Below, piece after piece: positions 43,533 through 52,794 of a stretch of 64,000 nt of DNA (position 1 is its first letter; every line of letters starts with the position of its first letter). The stretch is from Candidatus Thiodiazotropha sp. 'RUGA'. GTDB taxonomy: Bacteria > Pseudomonadota > Gammaproteobacteria > Chromatiales > Chromatiaceae. The position numbers and the translations under genes were made by a program. The stretch spans positions 157,372-221,371 of the forward strand of contig JAEPDS010000003.1 in assembly GCA_016842065.1 (NCBI GenBank), written 5' to 3'. The notes beneath the pieces were generated by a model that did not search any database, was not told the DNA's origin, and saw nothing but the letters and a program-made list of their open reading frames with translations.

Positions 43533-44453
43533 ATGTGCATCCAAAACGACTGTTTTTGCCATCTTGCACAGCAAACAGATTCAACAGCAGAGATCGCAGC
43601 CAAGCCACAAAACCCAGTCTGTTACAGGGCTAAGTTTGGCGGCTTACTCATTCTCCAATCCCTTTTACTAGTGATTTTGCTACCACTCACAGCACAGTGT
43701 GATGAAATCCTTATCCTTGGTAACTACGATAAACCGCCAAAAATCTATCTCAAGGATGGGAATCCACAGGGATTTCTGATTGAGATCATGCAACATCTTG
43801 AGCAGAAACTGCCTTACAATTTCAAATACCAGCTATACCCTTGGCGCAGAGCTTACAAAAATGCACTGAATAAAGAGGGCGGGATTATCGGTTTATCGAA
43901 AACCAGCCATCGAGAAGCATTATTTGATTACTCTGAAGCAATCTATGTTGATGAAGTAATGTTGGTGGTACTGAAGAGTAACAAGCTGGAGTTTAGTAGC
44001 ATAACCGACCTCAAAGGATTAACCATCGGTATCCAGCGTGGCGCCAAGTACGGTGACCTGTTTGAACAGAAAAAGAACAACCTGTTTCAAATCGATGAGG
44101 ATAAAAATGGGCGTCAACGCCTGAACAAGCTTCTCTCCGGTCGTATCGATGCAGCCTTGATGGGACCCGGCCGCACCGGAGTCGAGTATACCATCAACCA
44201 GGATCAACACCTGAGAGCACATCTCGACGATTTTAGAATACTGCAGCAGCCGTTCAAAGAGGACCCAAACTACCTTGGGTTTGCCAAAACGATGAACAAG
44301 ACCCGTTTTCTAGAGCATTTCAATGAAGTACTACTGGCCGCGAAACAAGCAGGTGAGATTGATAAAATCATAACAGATCATACAGCACATACTGCAGTTA
44401 AGGCCTGCAGCAATTTGCAAAAATGTTTAAGCAAAAACACTACAAACAGATAG
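43533..44453 (+). CDS. Periplasmic SBP-3 family solute-binding protein (signalling partner)
   Basis: 306 residues. A long hydrophilic N-terminal leader (about 35 residues) precedes a hydrophobic export signal (LLILQSLLLVILLPLTAQC); a later start would suit a signal peptide better, but no clear ATG exists. The domain is a SBP_bac_3 fold (ILILGNYDKPPKIYLKDGNPQ, GFLIEIMQHLEQKLPY, YSEAIYVDEVMLVVL). No ABC transporter genes are nearby. It overlaps the next gene, a GGDEF/EAL protein, by 31 bases, so it likely delivers a ligand signal to that enzyme. The same pair of modules is fused in one protein at 13984-17418. Confidence 0.75.
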   Translation: MCIQNDCFCHLAQQTDSTAEIAAKPQNPVCYRAKFGGLLILQSLLLVILLPLTAQCDEILILGNYDKPPKIYLKDGNPQGFLIEIMQHLEQKLPYNFKYQLYPWRRAYKNALNKEGGIIGLSKTSHREALFDYSEAIYVDEVMLVVLKSNKLEFSSITDLKGLTIGIQRGAKYGDLFEQKKNNLFQIDEDKNGRQRLNKLLSGRIDAALMGPGRTGVEYTINQDQHLRAHLDDFRILQQPFKEDPNYLGFAKTMNKTRFLEHFNEVLLAAKQAGEIDKIITDHTAHTAVKACSNLQKCLSKNTTNR

Positions 44454-46621
44454 AGATTGCAATCTTTGTTTTAAGCATGCTGCTATTCCTGGTTTTTATA
44501 ATATCGTGGGAAAAGCATACACTAAACAAAGCACAACAAGATCTTATGAAAGTGGCAGAAGTCATTCAGGACGACCTCTGGAACTACGATAAAGGTGGCT
44601 CCCGCCCTTATCTGGAGCTGTCTGCCAAAAGCAATAACTACCGCAGCATCGAAATCCATGATCATAACGGTGAACTATTCATTAGTGTTGTCGGCCCTGA
44701 ACTCCACGCCATCGATCGCTTTCTTAACGGAATAGGAGTGATCAGTCATATTGACCTGAACAACGAAATACACCGAGACGGGAACAGTATAGGTGTCATC
44801 AGGGCGGTATATCTGCACTCCCCAGTCTATCTCTACCTTAATCTTTTTCTGGTACTCATATTATGCCTTACAGCATTACGTTTTTTTCTTCGCAGCCTCC
44901 GCGAACTGTCCAGACGCAAACAAACACAAAATGAGTTAATAGAGGAGCGGGATTTTGCCGATAGCCTGATCAACACAGCTCAAACAATCATTCTGGTATT
45001 GGACACAAAGGGTGCAATCATCCGAATCAACCCCTACCTGGAGGAGCTATGTGGTCACCGCTTGGTCGATATCAAGGGAAAAAACTGGTTTGATCTGTTT
45101 ATCCCGCTTCGTGAACGCGACAAAACAAAAAAGGTTTTTTCACGCACGGTTAATAACGTCAAAACCAGTGGCGTAATAAACAGTATAATCACGAGGAAAG
45201 GAAGTGAACGACTGATAGAGTGGCATAACAAATCGATACGTGATCGTGCAGGCTTTACTTTGGGTGTACTTGCGGTGGGACAGGATATTACTGACCGTGT
45301 ACACGCAGAAAAACTCATCGAACACCAGGCCAGTTTCGATGCATTGACAGATCTACCCAACCGTCGTCTGTTAGTCGATCGTATTGATTCTGTACTAGCC
45401 TATAACCACCGACACGGCCTGTATGGCGCACTGCTCTTCATAGACCTGGATAATTTCAAGCATATTAATGACTCTCTGGGTCACCCGATCGGTGACGGGC
45501 TGCTGAAAGAGGTCGCCATCCGCCTTAAGAACAGCCTGAGAGACGAAGATTTTTCAGCCCGCCTGGGTGGTGACGAGTTTGTTGTCATGTACTCAGATCT
45601 ATCAAGCGAACCCGAAGATGCAGCAGAATACGCCCGCAGTGGCGCTGAGAAACTTCAGAAACTTCTCTCCCAAGCCTATGAGATCGAAAACCACACACTC
45701 CGCTTAACACCCAGTATCGGCATCACGTTGATACCTGAAGGAAGTGATGATGCCCACGATCTTCTGAAACATGCGGATACCGCCATGTATCGCGCCAAGG
45801 AGTCAGGTCGCAATACAATACGCTTCTATCTTCCAAGCATGCAGATTAACGCGGAAAAGCATCTTAAACTTCAGAACGAACTTCTCCTTGCCCTTGATAG
45901 CCACGATTTTTTTCTCAATTATCAGCCACAAATGGATGCATCTCATAATCTCATCGGTGCTGAAGTGCTGCTCCGATGGCAACACCCAACCCGCGGGATA
46001 ATACCGCCGAATGAGTTTATTCCTTTAGCGGAAAAAACAGGAAAAATGGAGCAGTTGGGGTCCTGGGTATTGGAGCAGGCGTTGACGAAACTCAAACAAT
46101 GGTCCAACAATACGCTACCTTCTAACTTCAACACTCTGGCTATCAACATCAGCCCTAAACAGTTTCAATCCAACAGTTTCTTAGAGGACGTCGAGCATAT
46201 GCTGGCAGACTCAGGAGTTGATCCTAAGCTACTAACTTTCGAACTCACAGAGAACATCATGATGGACATGTCTAATAACATGCGAAGCAAGATGGACTAT
46301 TTAAAAACCCTCGGAATCCGGATCTCAATTGATGATTTCGGTACGGGCTACTCTTCACTCGCCTACCTCCAGCGCCTGCCACTCGACGAACTCAAAATCG
46401 ACAAAACTTTTGTTAGCCACCTGACCAGTCAGCAACAGGATTCCACGCTGGTAGAGACGATTATCAATATGTCGCAGCATCTTGGACTTGATGTGATTGC
46501 CGAAGGAGTTGAAAACAGAACTCAATTCGAATACTTAATGCTACTCGGTTGCCAGAAATATCAGGGACAGTTTTTCAGCACACCGTTGAACGAAACAGAG
46601 TTTACGTCTTTACTCCATTGA
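44423..46621 (+). CDS. Membrane PAS-GGDEF-EAL protein
   Basis: 732 residues. Two transmembrane helices (about 11-28 and 135-153) bracket a periplasmic sensor region of about 105 residues. A PAS domain (about 180-300), a GGDEF domain (ARLGGDEFVVMY, intact) and an EAL domain follow. The EAL signature reads AEVLLRW (EVL), while downstream motifs (ELTENIMMD, DDFGTGYSSLAYL, KIDKTFV, IAEGVE) are retained. It probably makes and/or degrades c-di-GMP in response to the solute-binding protein encoded just upstream. No ribosome binding site of note; translation is probably coupled through the 31-base overlap. Confidence 0.88.
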   Translation: MFKQKHYKQIEIAIFVLSMLLFLVFIISWEKHTLNKAQQDLMKVAEVIQDDLWNYDKGGSRPYLELSAKSNNYRSIEIHDHNGELFISVVGPELHAIDRFLNGIGVISHIDLNNEIHRDGNSIGVIRAVYLHSPVYLYLNLFLVLILCLTALRFFLRSLRELSRRKQTQNELIEERDFADSLINTAQTIILVLDTKGAIIRINPYLEELCGHRLVDIKGKNWFDLFIPLRERDKTKKVFSRTVNNVKTSGVINSIITRKGSERLIEWHNKSIRDRAGFTLGVLAVGQDITDRVHAEKLIEHQASFDALTDLPNRRLLVDRIDSVLAYNHRHGLYGALLFIDLDNFKHINDSLGHPIGDGLLKEVAIRLKNSLRDEDFSARLGGDEFVVMYSDLSSEPEDAAEYARSGAEKLQKLLSQAYEIENHTLRLTPSIGITLIPEGSDDAHDLLKHADTAMYRAKESGRNTIRFYLPSMQINAEKHLKLQNELLLALDSHDFFLNYQPQMDASHNLIGAEVLLRWQHPTRGIIPPNEFIPLAEKTGKMEQLGSWVLEQALTKLKQWSNNTLPSNFNTLAINISPKQFQSNSFLEDVEHMLADSGVDPKLLTFELTENIMMDMSNNMRSKMDYLKTLGIRISIDDFGTGYSSLAYLQRLPLDELKIDKTFVSHLTSQQQDSTLVETIINMSQHLGLDVIAEGVENRTQFEYLMLLGCQKYQGQFFSTPLNETEFTSLLH

Positions 46622-46750
46622 TACGAGCATCAAAATATCAATTATGATTGCCAAACATCAACGGGGTCGCAATCAGGACTAGCTGATTGATCTCTTTTAT
46701 CTACTTCAGATTGAATTTCCTACACTCCAGCGATTATCCACTAACAGAAA

Positions 46751-46774
46751 AAAGGGCCACAAAAGCGGCCCTTT
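46751..46774. terminator. Bidirectional terminator
   Basis: AAAGGGCC / GGCCCTTT 8-bp stem; A-run on the left gives a T-run for the minus-strand PhoX-like transcript. Lies between convergent genes. Confidence 0.75.
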
Positions 46775-46826
46775 CCTTCTCACGCTAACGACAGCACCTA
46801 TTACAAGATGCTAATAAACAGGACTT

Positions 46827-48341
46827 TCAGTCATCACTCTTCTTATTTAGCTTGAATCCTGTGATCAAAACGATGTCATCGGTTCCATAGTCATCATAAT
46901 CACTCATCATATCATCGTTCGAGTGCTGAATAGCTACCACGGCATTCTTACCATTACCAAAGAACTCAAATCCGGTCGGTTCTGCCGACTGATCCTTGAC
47001 AGACAGAATACGTACACAACCATCGGTTTTGATATCCCGATCAGCACCATCCGGCAGACAGGCAAATATATCGCCGTTTGAGTGATCCTCGATAACATAG
47101 AGGTTCCCGGTGTATGGTTGGAACGCCAGATTATCCAGTGAATTGAAATCCGCATCGCCTTCAACAAAGCGATTTACAACAACACTTGCGGAAGTCTCGT
47201 CGGCAAGCATCGGGTCCGAGTCGATGCCGCAAATCACTTCGCCATAGTTCTGCGCGGCTTCACGACCTGTATTGGCCCAGCAGAAACGAACGCCAGGACC
47301 TGCGTAGGTCGGATCCTTATGCAGATCTTCGGGGCGATAGTAACCGGTTGCTCCATTATTGTTTGCATCACGACGTGCATCAGTCGCACTGACACTGATC
47401 CAGGAACCGTTGCCGATTTCACAACCCTGACCATAGTTCACCGTAAAGCTGCTGGAGGTACCTTCTCTACAGGAAGCACGGAAAGCATAAACCGAACCGG
47501 AAACAAGCGGTGACTCCTCAAGCTTCTCGATCATTCCACCTACATGCGCAACATCGGGTACAAACTTGAATATTGCACCACCGTCGACATCAGAGTCATC
47601 ACCACCGTCGCCGGCCAGATCCCAATCGCCAGGACGCAACTCGTCGCCCCCGATAACCACACCGTTATCCAGTACCGTCAGCCCTTCCCAAGCTATGGTT
47701 GGCAATGCATCCCGTTTGACCACATTCATCGAGACTTCATTGTCCGCCGTCACAATGGTACCAAGTGCACGGTCGATTACTGTGTGATTGACCGTATCCA
47801 GAGGATTGATGATCTCATAGGCCTGACCCGTACTGGTCTCTTCAGTAGCCAGCACTGAACCCCAGGCCGTGGTGCGAATACCGTCACACCGGTTCATACC
47901 ACGCAGAATGGTGGTCACACTACCGTCATCCAGATCGATCGACTGGACAGATGGATTCATCTTATCCTGACCGCTATCAAGGGTTCCGATCACCTCATCG
48001 CCCCCTTCGATACAGAAGATCAAGTGACTCGGATCGTTCTCATTCGGCCAAAAGCTGAACATATCGGCCTTGTTACCGGCATCACGAGTCAGGATCTTTG
48101 CTTTCAATCCTTTTGCAACTTCGATCAAATCATAAGCGTCCTGCCCGGGCATACGTGCAACACTACCCTCTGCGGAGTTCTTTAGTGGCTTTTTGATTCC
48201 AAACAATTTCTTTGACTTGTCGTGCATTTTTTTCTGCACATACAGACCAAAATCCATATCATCATCAGCGTGTACTGTGACCGGCAGCAGAAGACTGGCG
48301 GTAACCAGTGCAGCGCAACTCTTAAGTTGAAATTTCATCAT
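46827..48341 (-). CDS. PhoX-like (DUF839) secreted beta-propeller protein
   Basis: 504 residues. GAGGAGCG lies directly before two ATG codons (48341/48338). Sec-type signal peptide (ALVTASLLLPVTVHA) without a twin-arginine motif. Family features: WPNENDPSHLIFCIEGGDE, LRGMNRCDGIRTTAWGSVLATEET, AWEGLTVLDNGVVIGGDEL, NLAFQPYTGNLYVIEDHSNGDIF. PhoX enzymes are calcium/iron-dependent alkaline phosphatases, normally exported by Tat after cofactor insertion, so a Sec signal raises doubt about that activity. No Pho box was found upstream. Likely periplasmic or extracellular; phosphatase role uncertain. Confidence 0.75.
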   Translation of the reverse strand: MMKFQLKSCAALVTASLLLPVTVHADDDMDFGLYVQKKMHDKSKKLFGIKKPLKNSAEGSVARMPGQDAYDLIEVAKGLKAKILTRDAGNKADMFSFWPNENDPSHLIFCIEGGDEVIGTLDSGQDKMNPSVQSIDLDDGSVTTILRGMNRCDGIRTTAWGSVLATEETSTGQAYEIINPLDTVNHTVIDRALGTIVTADNEVSMNVVKRDALPTIAWEGLTVLDNGVVIGGDELRPGDWDLAGDGGDDSDVDGGAIFKFVPDVAHVGGMIEKLEESPLVSGSVYAFRASCREGTSSSFTVNYGQGCEIGNGSWISVSATDARRDANNNGATGYYRPEDLHKDPTYAGPGVRFCWANTGREAAQNYGEVICGIDSDPMLADETSASVVVNRFVEGDADFNSLDNLAFQPYTGNLYVIEDHSNGDIFACLPDGADRDIKTDGCVRILSVKDQSAEPTGFEFFGNGKNAVVAIQHSNDDMMSDYDDYGTDDIVLITGFKLNKKSDD

Positions 48342-48585
48342 CGCTCCTCGTAGATTTAAAATATTCTCTGAATCAAAAGAGCGATAGAGTTTGGACTTGT
48401 AAATTTAAGACCGTTTAACAAAATCTTGACGAACAGATGAAGCTTTCTTGAATCGATGGTAACAAATGAGTACTGAGAGCTTACTTCAGGGAATTGATAG
48501 AAATATAATCAAAAATTAATAACACATCCCTATCTTCTTAAAATGCAATGCGCCTATCGAAGTACTGACTTTGACAGATTGACAA

Positions 48586-49596
48586 CTAGTCTACAGAAGA
48601 GTCACAAAACCCATGTAATTCCACGTAGGCTTCCCCGCCTACCACTTCACCAGCAACCTCAGCTGCGCCTTCCCAGTAGGTAGGGGTCAATCTGGCACCA
48701 GCTTTTGGCCTGACCTCCTGATCCTTTAAGTAGGGGACTATGGTCAACATTTGATCTTCCAATTCGAGCTGCCATTTAATAGGGTATTTGCACCCTGTTT
48801 CATCACTCTGCCAAGTGCTCAATACCTTTAAATCAAACTCAGCCGATGTATAGTTCTTTATATTGCCTTCTGCATCATACTTGACCAGTAGGTTTTCTCT
48901 AGCCGCCTTCGGCTCTTCAAAATAGAACAGCACCAATTGGGTATTATCTGCCAATCTGATTGAAAACCACTGCCATCCCGTATCGATAATTTCTTCAAGA
49001 TCACCAAATTGGCGATCAAACCAGGCCTCACCTGTTACCTTCAGCTGCATTCCATCGACGACAATATAACCCTCAACCTCCATTTTTGGTCTGGAGTAGT
49101 AGTAGGTATAGCCTCCTATTTCATATTCATGAGCTCCTCCACCATAATGAACCAGAGGAGGCTTTGAAGCCTTAAGAGATAAATCGTAACTGAAATCACC
49201 TACATCCGCTGTTAACCGGTCAAGCCCAGCTCCTCCTTTTGCAGTCATCGGCCTGACAGATCCTGCTTTCAGATCGAAACTCTTCAAAGATTTTTTGGGA
49301 ATCATTAATCTTGTAACAGTCTCGTACTGAAATGTTTTCTTGGTTATATCAGTAAGCGATGCGTGAGCCATCATTAAATTAGGCTGGATTGAAAAAAAGA
49401 CCATCTGAAAACCGAACCTCAGACCATTTTCAGATGTAAGATTGCCATTCCAGTACCACCACTGAATGTATTGACCGTCGATAAACGCATCATCTGCAGG
49501 CAGTTCAATGGTTCGAAACTGGGTTACACTCTTCGTTGCACAGGAGATCTGCAAGATTAACAGTAACATCAGACCTACCCTTGTCAGTATTCTCAC
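48586..49596 (-). CDS. AttH/CrtC-like lipocalin-type lipoprotein
   Basis: 336 residues. Starts with GTG (49596) overlapping the TGA of the RND gene (GTGA) with GAGGAG upstream, so it is tightly coupled. Lipobox LQISCAT marks a lipoprotein. The N-terminal domain begins with GQYIQWWYWNGNL, and EVEGYIVVDGMQLKVTGEAWFDRQFG follows: typical of the AttH / carotenoid 1,2-hydratase (CrtC) double-lipocalin fold. Family members bind hydrophobic ligands; some act with lipid-transport permeases. Last gene of a four-gene operon with an RND exporter, which suggests a hydrophobic-ligand chaperone; inference. Confidence 0.8.
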   Translation of the reverse strand: MRILTRVGLMLLLILQISCATKSVTQFRTIELPADDAFIDGQYIQWWYWNGNLTSENGLRFGFQMVFFSIQPNLMMAHASLTDITKKTFQYETVTRLMIPKKSLKSFDLKAGSVRPMTAKGGAGLDRLTADVGDFSYDLSLKASKPPLVHYGGGAHEYEIGGYTYYYSRPKMEVEGYIVVDGMQLKVTGEAWFDRQFGDLEEIIDTGWQWFSIRLADNTQLVLFYFEEPKAARENLLVKYDAEGNIKNYTSAEFDLKVLSTWQSDETGCKYPIKWQLELEDQMLTIVPYLKDQEVRPKAGARLTPTYWEGAAEVAGEVVGGEAYVELHGFCDSSVD

Positions 49597-51872
49597 AACT
49601 GCTCCTCAATACAGTCCTGAATCGTATCCTTTGAGCTTGTTGCAACAATCAATGAGGGTAACAGCACCAGATCCGCCAGCAGAGCCATGATGAGCGCCAC
49701 ACAGGAGAGATAACCCATTCTGACGATCACCTCCGTTGAACTGGTCAACATGGACACGAAACCCGCCAACAATATTAAGGTTGTCACCAGCAACACTGGC
49801 GCAATGGCTTGAAGTGTACGCTGAACCGCAATGGTGACGTTCCTGACTTTGTGCAACTCCTTCTGATATCTCACAATCATATGAATTCCGTCATCCACAA
49901 TGATTCCAAGACAGATTGTAAACACCATGATCGTTGCGTACTGTAACGGCTGATCATTGACTACCAGAAGTGCAGCAACACTTGCCAGCGGCAATATATT
50001 TGGCAGGAAGCTGATCAGTCCCAACTTGATAGATTTCAGAAACATCGACAGCACTAAAAAAATGATGACGACGGCACTCAAGATACTGACCAACAGATCC
50101 TGAATCATATCGACACTGCCTTTGGCGGCCGCCAGTGAAATCCCCTGCAACTTGAGACTGAATCGGTCACTTTCTCCACTCAACTGCGCCAGCATCTCTT
50201 CCAGTTGCCGTATTGTTTCCAGCTGCAGGTTCGAGCCATTATCAGGCAGGCGCACCAGTATCACAGCCTCTCTTGACTGTTCATGATAAAAACGATTCAC
50301 CAGCTTACTCGGCAAATAGACCAACCTCGAAAACTGCTGCGAAAGATCCTCAGACTCACCTGGCAATACTCTTAGCAGATCAACCACCGAGATGGAATTA
50401 GTCAAGCTAAACCGCTCAACCAGATCCACTTGAACTCGCTCTATCAGTTCAACAGCTTGCGCTGACTCTATTACTCCCCCGTTATTTTCTTGAATAACGA
50501 TATTCAGCGGCTGAATGCCATTTAAATGTCTGTCTGCCAGTCTCATTGCTTCAGAGACTTCGTGAGATTGAGGTAAATTTTCCCGAAACTTAAAATCTGT
50601 CGTCAATTGTTGAGCCTGATAGACAGTAAAAACCGTCAGAACAACTCCAACACTCACCACAGCAACAGCATTCTCGCCAATCACAACCAGCACTTTGTTT
50701 AAAATCCGGTTATCCGTTAATCTGATATCCAGCCGTCTAGAGTTAACGATAACACCATCCTCTGATAGAGCCGCAGATGCCGGGATGAAAATCACAACCG
50801 CTATAAAAGTCAACAACACCCCTATAGAGGCATGCAGGGCTAACTCCTGGATTACTGTTGAATCTGTTAAAATCAATACAGCAAACCCAATGGCGGTCGT
50901 TATTGATGTAAGCATACAAGCCAACCCAACATCCTTGACTGCTGCAAATGATGCGTTGATCCTGGAAACCCCCTGAATACGACGACGCTGGACAGCAAAC
51001 ATTAGATGAATGGCATCGGTAAAACCAATAACCATCACCAGCGGCGAGATCATCTGATTGATTACATTCAGCTTGCTGCCCATAAAACCCATGCAGCCCA
51101 AAGTCCAGATCACTCCAATCAACGGGCCAGCGGTAATGATCAGCGAAAGCTTGAATGAACGGAACAGAAACAGGGTAATCGAAAAGGCCAATAAGCCACC
51201 AATTGAGTTCAGCAGAATCTGGTCCCGGGTCGATTGACTCTTTAAAGCAACTCTGATCGCCGCATTACCGGTAACAAAGACCTGCAACCCTGCCCCATCA
51301 CCAACTTGATCTGTAATCGTATGAATTCGTTCGATTACCTGGCTAATCTGATCAAGACCGACATAATCCTCCTCCAATATTCCGATCGCGATGGTTAACC
51401 TGCCATCTTCAGATAACAGCTTATTCCTCACCATCGGATGGCCACCAATGGCCAACAAACTTGCTTCAAGATTCTCTTCCATGGAATCCACTGACAATAG
51501 TGGTTCAATCCTTCGAATCGAGGAGTTCGGTTTAGGAATGGAGAATATGGAAAACAGGGACTCAACCGCCGGAGTACTTTCTATTTTTTCGACGACTTCC
51601 TGTAATTGATAAATCGTTGGTTCTGCCAGAATCCTGTCCGCTCTGAACAGAATCACCAACTCCTGATCATCCGCAGGAAACTTATTCAGAAACCCTTCGA
51701 GCTCCTGATACTCTTCCCGGTCTGTTTTAAAGAGGCTTTTATAGTCATCATTGAACTCAAGCTTCGCCATGCCCAACAACATCGTCAGGGTTACAAGCAT
51801 CACCCCCACCAGCAGCAGTCTGCTTAGGCGTTCACTCGAAAAGATCTCTTGCAGTGAATTACCAATCAACAA
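49593..51872 (-). CDS. RND superfamily (MMPL-type) exporter
   Basis: 759 residues, about twelve transmembrane helices in two repeats with two large periplasmic loops. Characteristic repeat motifs are GFTDAIHLMFAVQRRR (first repeat) and GIIVDDGIHMIVRYQKEL (second). It belongs to the predicted-exporter branch related to MMPL and hopanoid transporters rather than to AcrB (which is above 1000 residues); no membrane-fusion protein or outer-membrane channel accompanies it. Substrate probably hydrophobic. Eight bases after the hydrolase gene and overlapping the AttH-like gene. Confidence 0.88.
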   Translation of the reverse strand: MLIGNSLQEIFSSERLSRLLLVGVMLVTLTMLLGMAKLEFNDDYKSLFKTDREEYQELEGFLNKFPADDQELVILFRADRILAEPTIYQLQEVVEKIESTPAVESLFSIFSIPKPNSSIRRIEPLLSVDSMEENLEASLLAIGGHPMVRNKLLSEDGRLTIAIGILEEDYVGLDQISQVIERIHTITDQVGDGAGLQVFVTGNAAIRVALKSQSTRDQILLNSIGGLLAFSITLFLFRSFKLSLIITAGPLIGVIWTLGCMGFMGSKLNVINQMISPLVMVIGFTDAIHLMFAVQRRRIQGVSRINASFAAVKDVGLACMLTSITTAIGFAVLILTDSTVIQELALHASIGVLLTFIAVVIFIPASAALSEDGVIVNSRRLDIRLTDNRILNKVLVVIGENAVAVVSVGVVLTVFTVYQAQQLTTDFKFRENLPQSHEVSEAMRLADRHLNGIQPLNIVIQENNGGVIESAQAVELIERVQVDLVERFSLTNSISVVDLLRVLPGESEDLSQQFSRLVYLPSKLVNRFYHEQSREAVILVRLPDNGSNLQLETIRQLEEMLAQLSGESDRFSLKLQGISLAAAKGSVDMIQDLLVSILSAVVIIFLVLSMFLKSIKLGLISFLPNILPLASVAALLVVNDQPLQYATIMVFTICLGIIVDDGIHMIVRYQKELHKVRNVTIAVQRTLQAIAPVLLVTTLILLAGFVSMLTSSTEVIVRMGYLSCVALIMALLADLVLLPSLIVATSSKDTIQDCIEEQL

Positions 51873-51880
51873 ACTCTTCC

Positions 51881-52792
51881 CTACTGCGGCGAATGCTTGC
51901 GCATATCGCCGGTCGATTCCAAATGCGTTTTGATCAATTCATCCAAGACCTCGTTAAACAACAAGGCATTTTCCAAAAAGATGAAATGTTCACTCCAACC
52001 AACTGACTCAGACATCACTTTTGGATTGATACTCTTCAAGCGATCCACCCTTGGCGGATTATATTCGGTATTAAGAATAACCAGATCTCCTTGAAAAGAA
52101 GACAATTCCGATGACATGTCCATATTCATGAAATCATTGAGTAATCCCAATGAGAGCTGCTGGTCGGTCTCCGCTACCGAATCAGCCACCCAATTGATGA
52201 TTTTATGATCGGTTTCCGCTGAAAACAGATCAAGGGTCATCTGTCTAGCGGTACCCTCAAAGTTACTCTGTAAACTTTTCAACACCCTCTTATACTGCTT
52301 TCTCGGCATGGATACTTTTGTGTCAACCATCGATTCGACCGCAAAGATCGCTTCTATTTTCTCTCTACCAATCTCGGAAACAGCCAGAGAAAGTGCAATG
52401 TAACCGCCGATATCATGCCCAATCAAAATGATATGATTTGCCTCGATCTGTTTCACTAAATTTTCTAAACCACCTGCCATAGTTGATATGGATGGTTCGG
52501 CCTTAACCATTTTGGAATCACCATGCCCAGGCAAATCCATTGCATAGACTGAATAATCTTTGGAAAAATAGTCCAGCTGACTTCTCCAGAAAAGCGCTCT
52601 ACCTCCCCATCCATGAATAAACACAAGGGCAACTTTCCCCGTTTCGTTCTTACAGATGTAGAGTTGTTGAGACGAACAACTGTAAGAGTCCTTTTTCATC
52701 AACGGGTCAGCCGAGAGACTGGCAACCTGCAGCAGGGTCAAAAGATAAAAGACCCACTTCAAACAGATGGCTATTCCGATCTTGATAGGCAT
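51881..52792 (-). CDS. Secreted alpha/beta hydrolase with Asp-type nucleophile
   Basis: 303 residues, hydrophobic N-terminal export segment (LKWVFYLLTLLQVASLSA). Oxyanion region HGWGGRALFW; AMDLPGHGDS; nucleophile elbow LIGHDIGGYIA. The GHDxGG elbow places Asp, not Ser, at the nucleophile, as in epoxide hydrolases and haloalkane/fluoroacetate dehalogenases. A candidate catalytic His is in GWSEHFIFLE. Starts two bases after the stop of the upstream gene. A periplasmic location is unusual for this type and fits processing of an exported hydrophobic compound. Confidence 0.8.
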   Translation of the reverse strand: MPIKIGIAICLKWVFYLLTLLQVASLSADPLMKKDSYSCSSQQLYICKNETGKVALVFIHGWGGRALFWRSQLDYFSKDYSVYAMDLPGHGDSKMVKAEPSISTMAGGLENLVKQIEANHIILIGHDIGGYIALSLAVSEIGREKIEAIFAVESMVDTKVSMPRKQYKRVLKSLQSNFEGTARQMTLDLFSAETDHKIINWVADSVAETDQQLSLGLLNDFMNMDMSSELSSFQGDLVILNTEYNPPRVDRLKSINPKVMSESVGWSEHFIFLENALLFNEVLDELIKTHLESTGDMRKHSPQ

Positions 52793-52794
52793 GG

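Noticed and set aside
43533..44453. ABC amino-acid transporter at the SBP-3 gene
   Set aside because: No permease or ATPase gene is adjacent; the overlapping gene is a c-di-GMP enzyme.
48571..48590. TTGACAGATTGACA as a PhoB box for the PhoX-like gene
   Set aside because: The repeat spacing is 8 bp, not 11, and it lies about 240 bp upstream at the end of the neighbouring gene.
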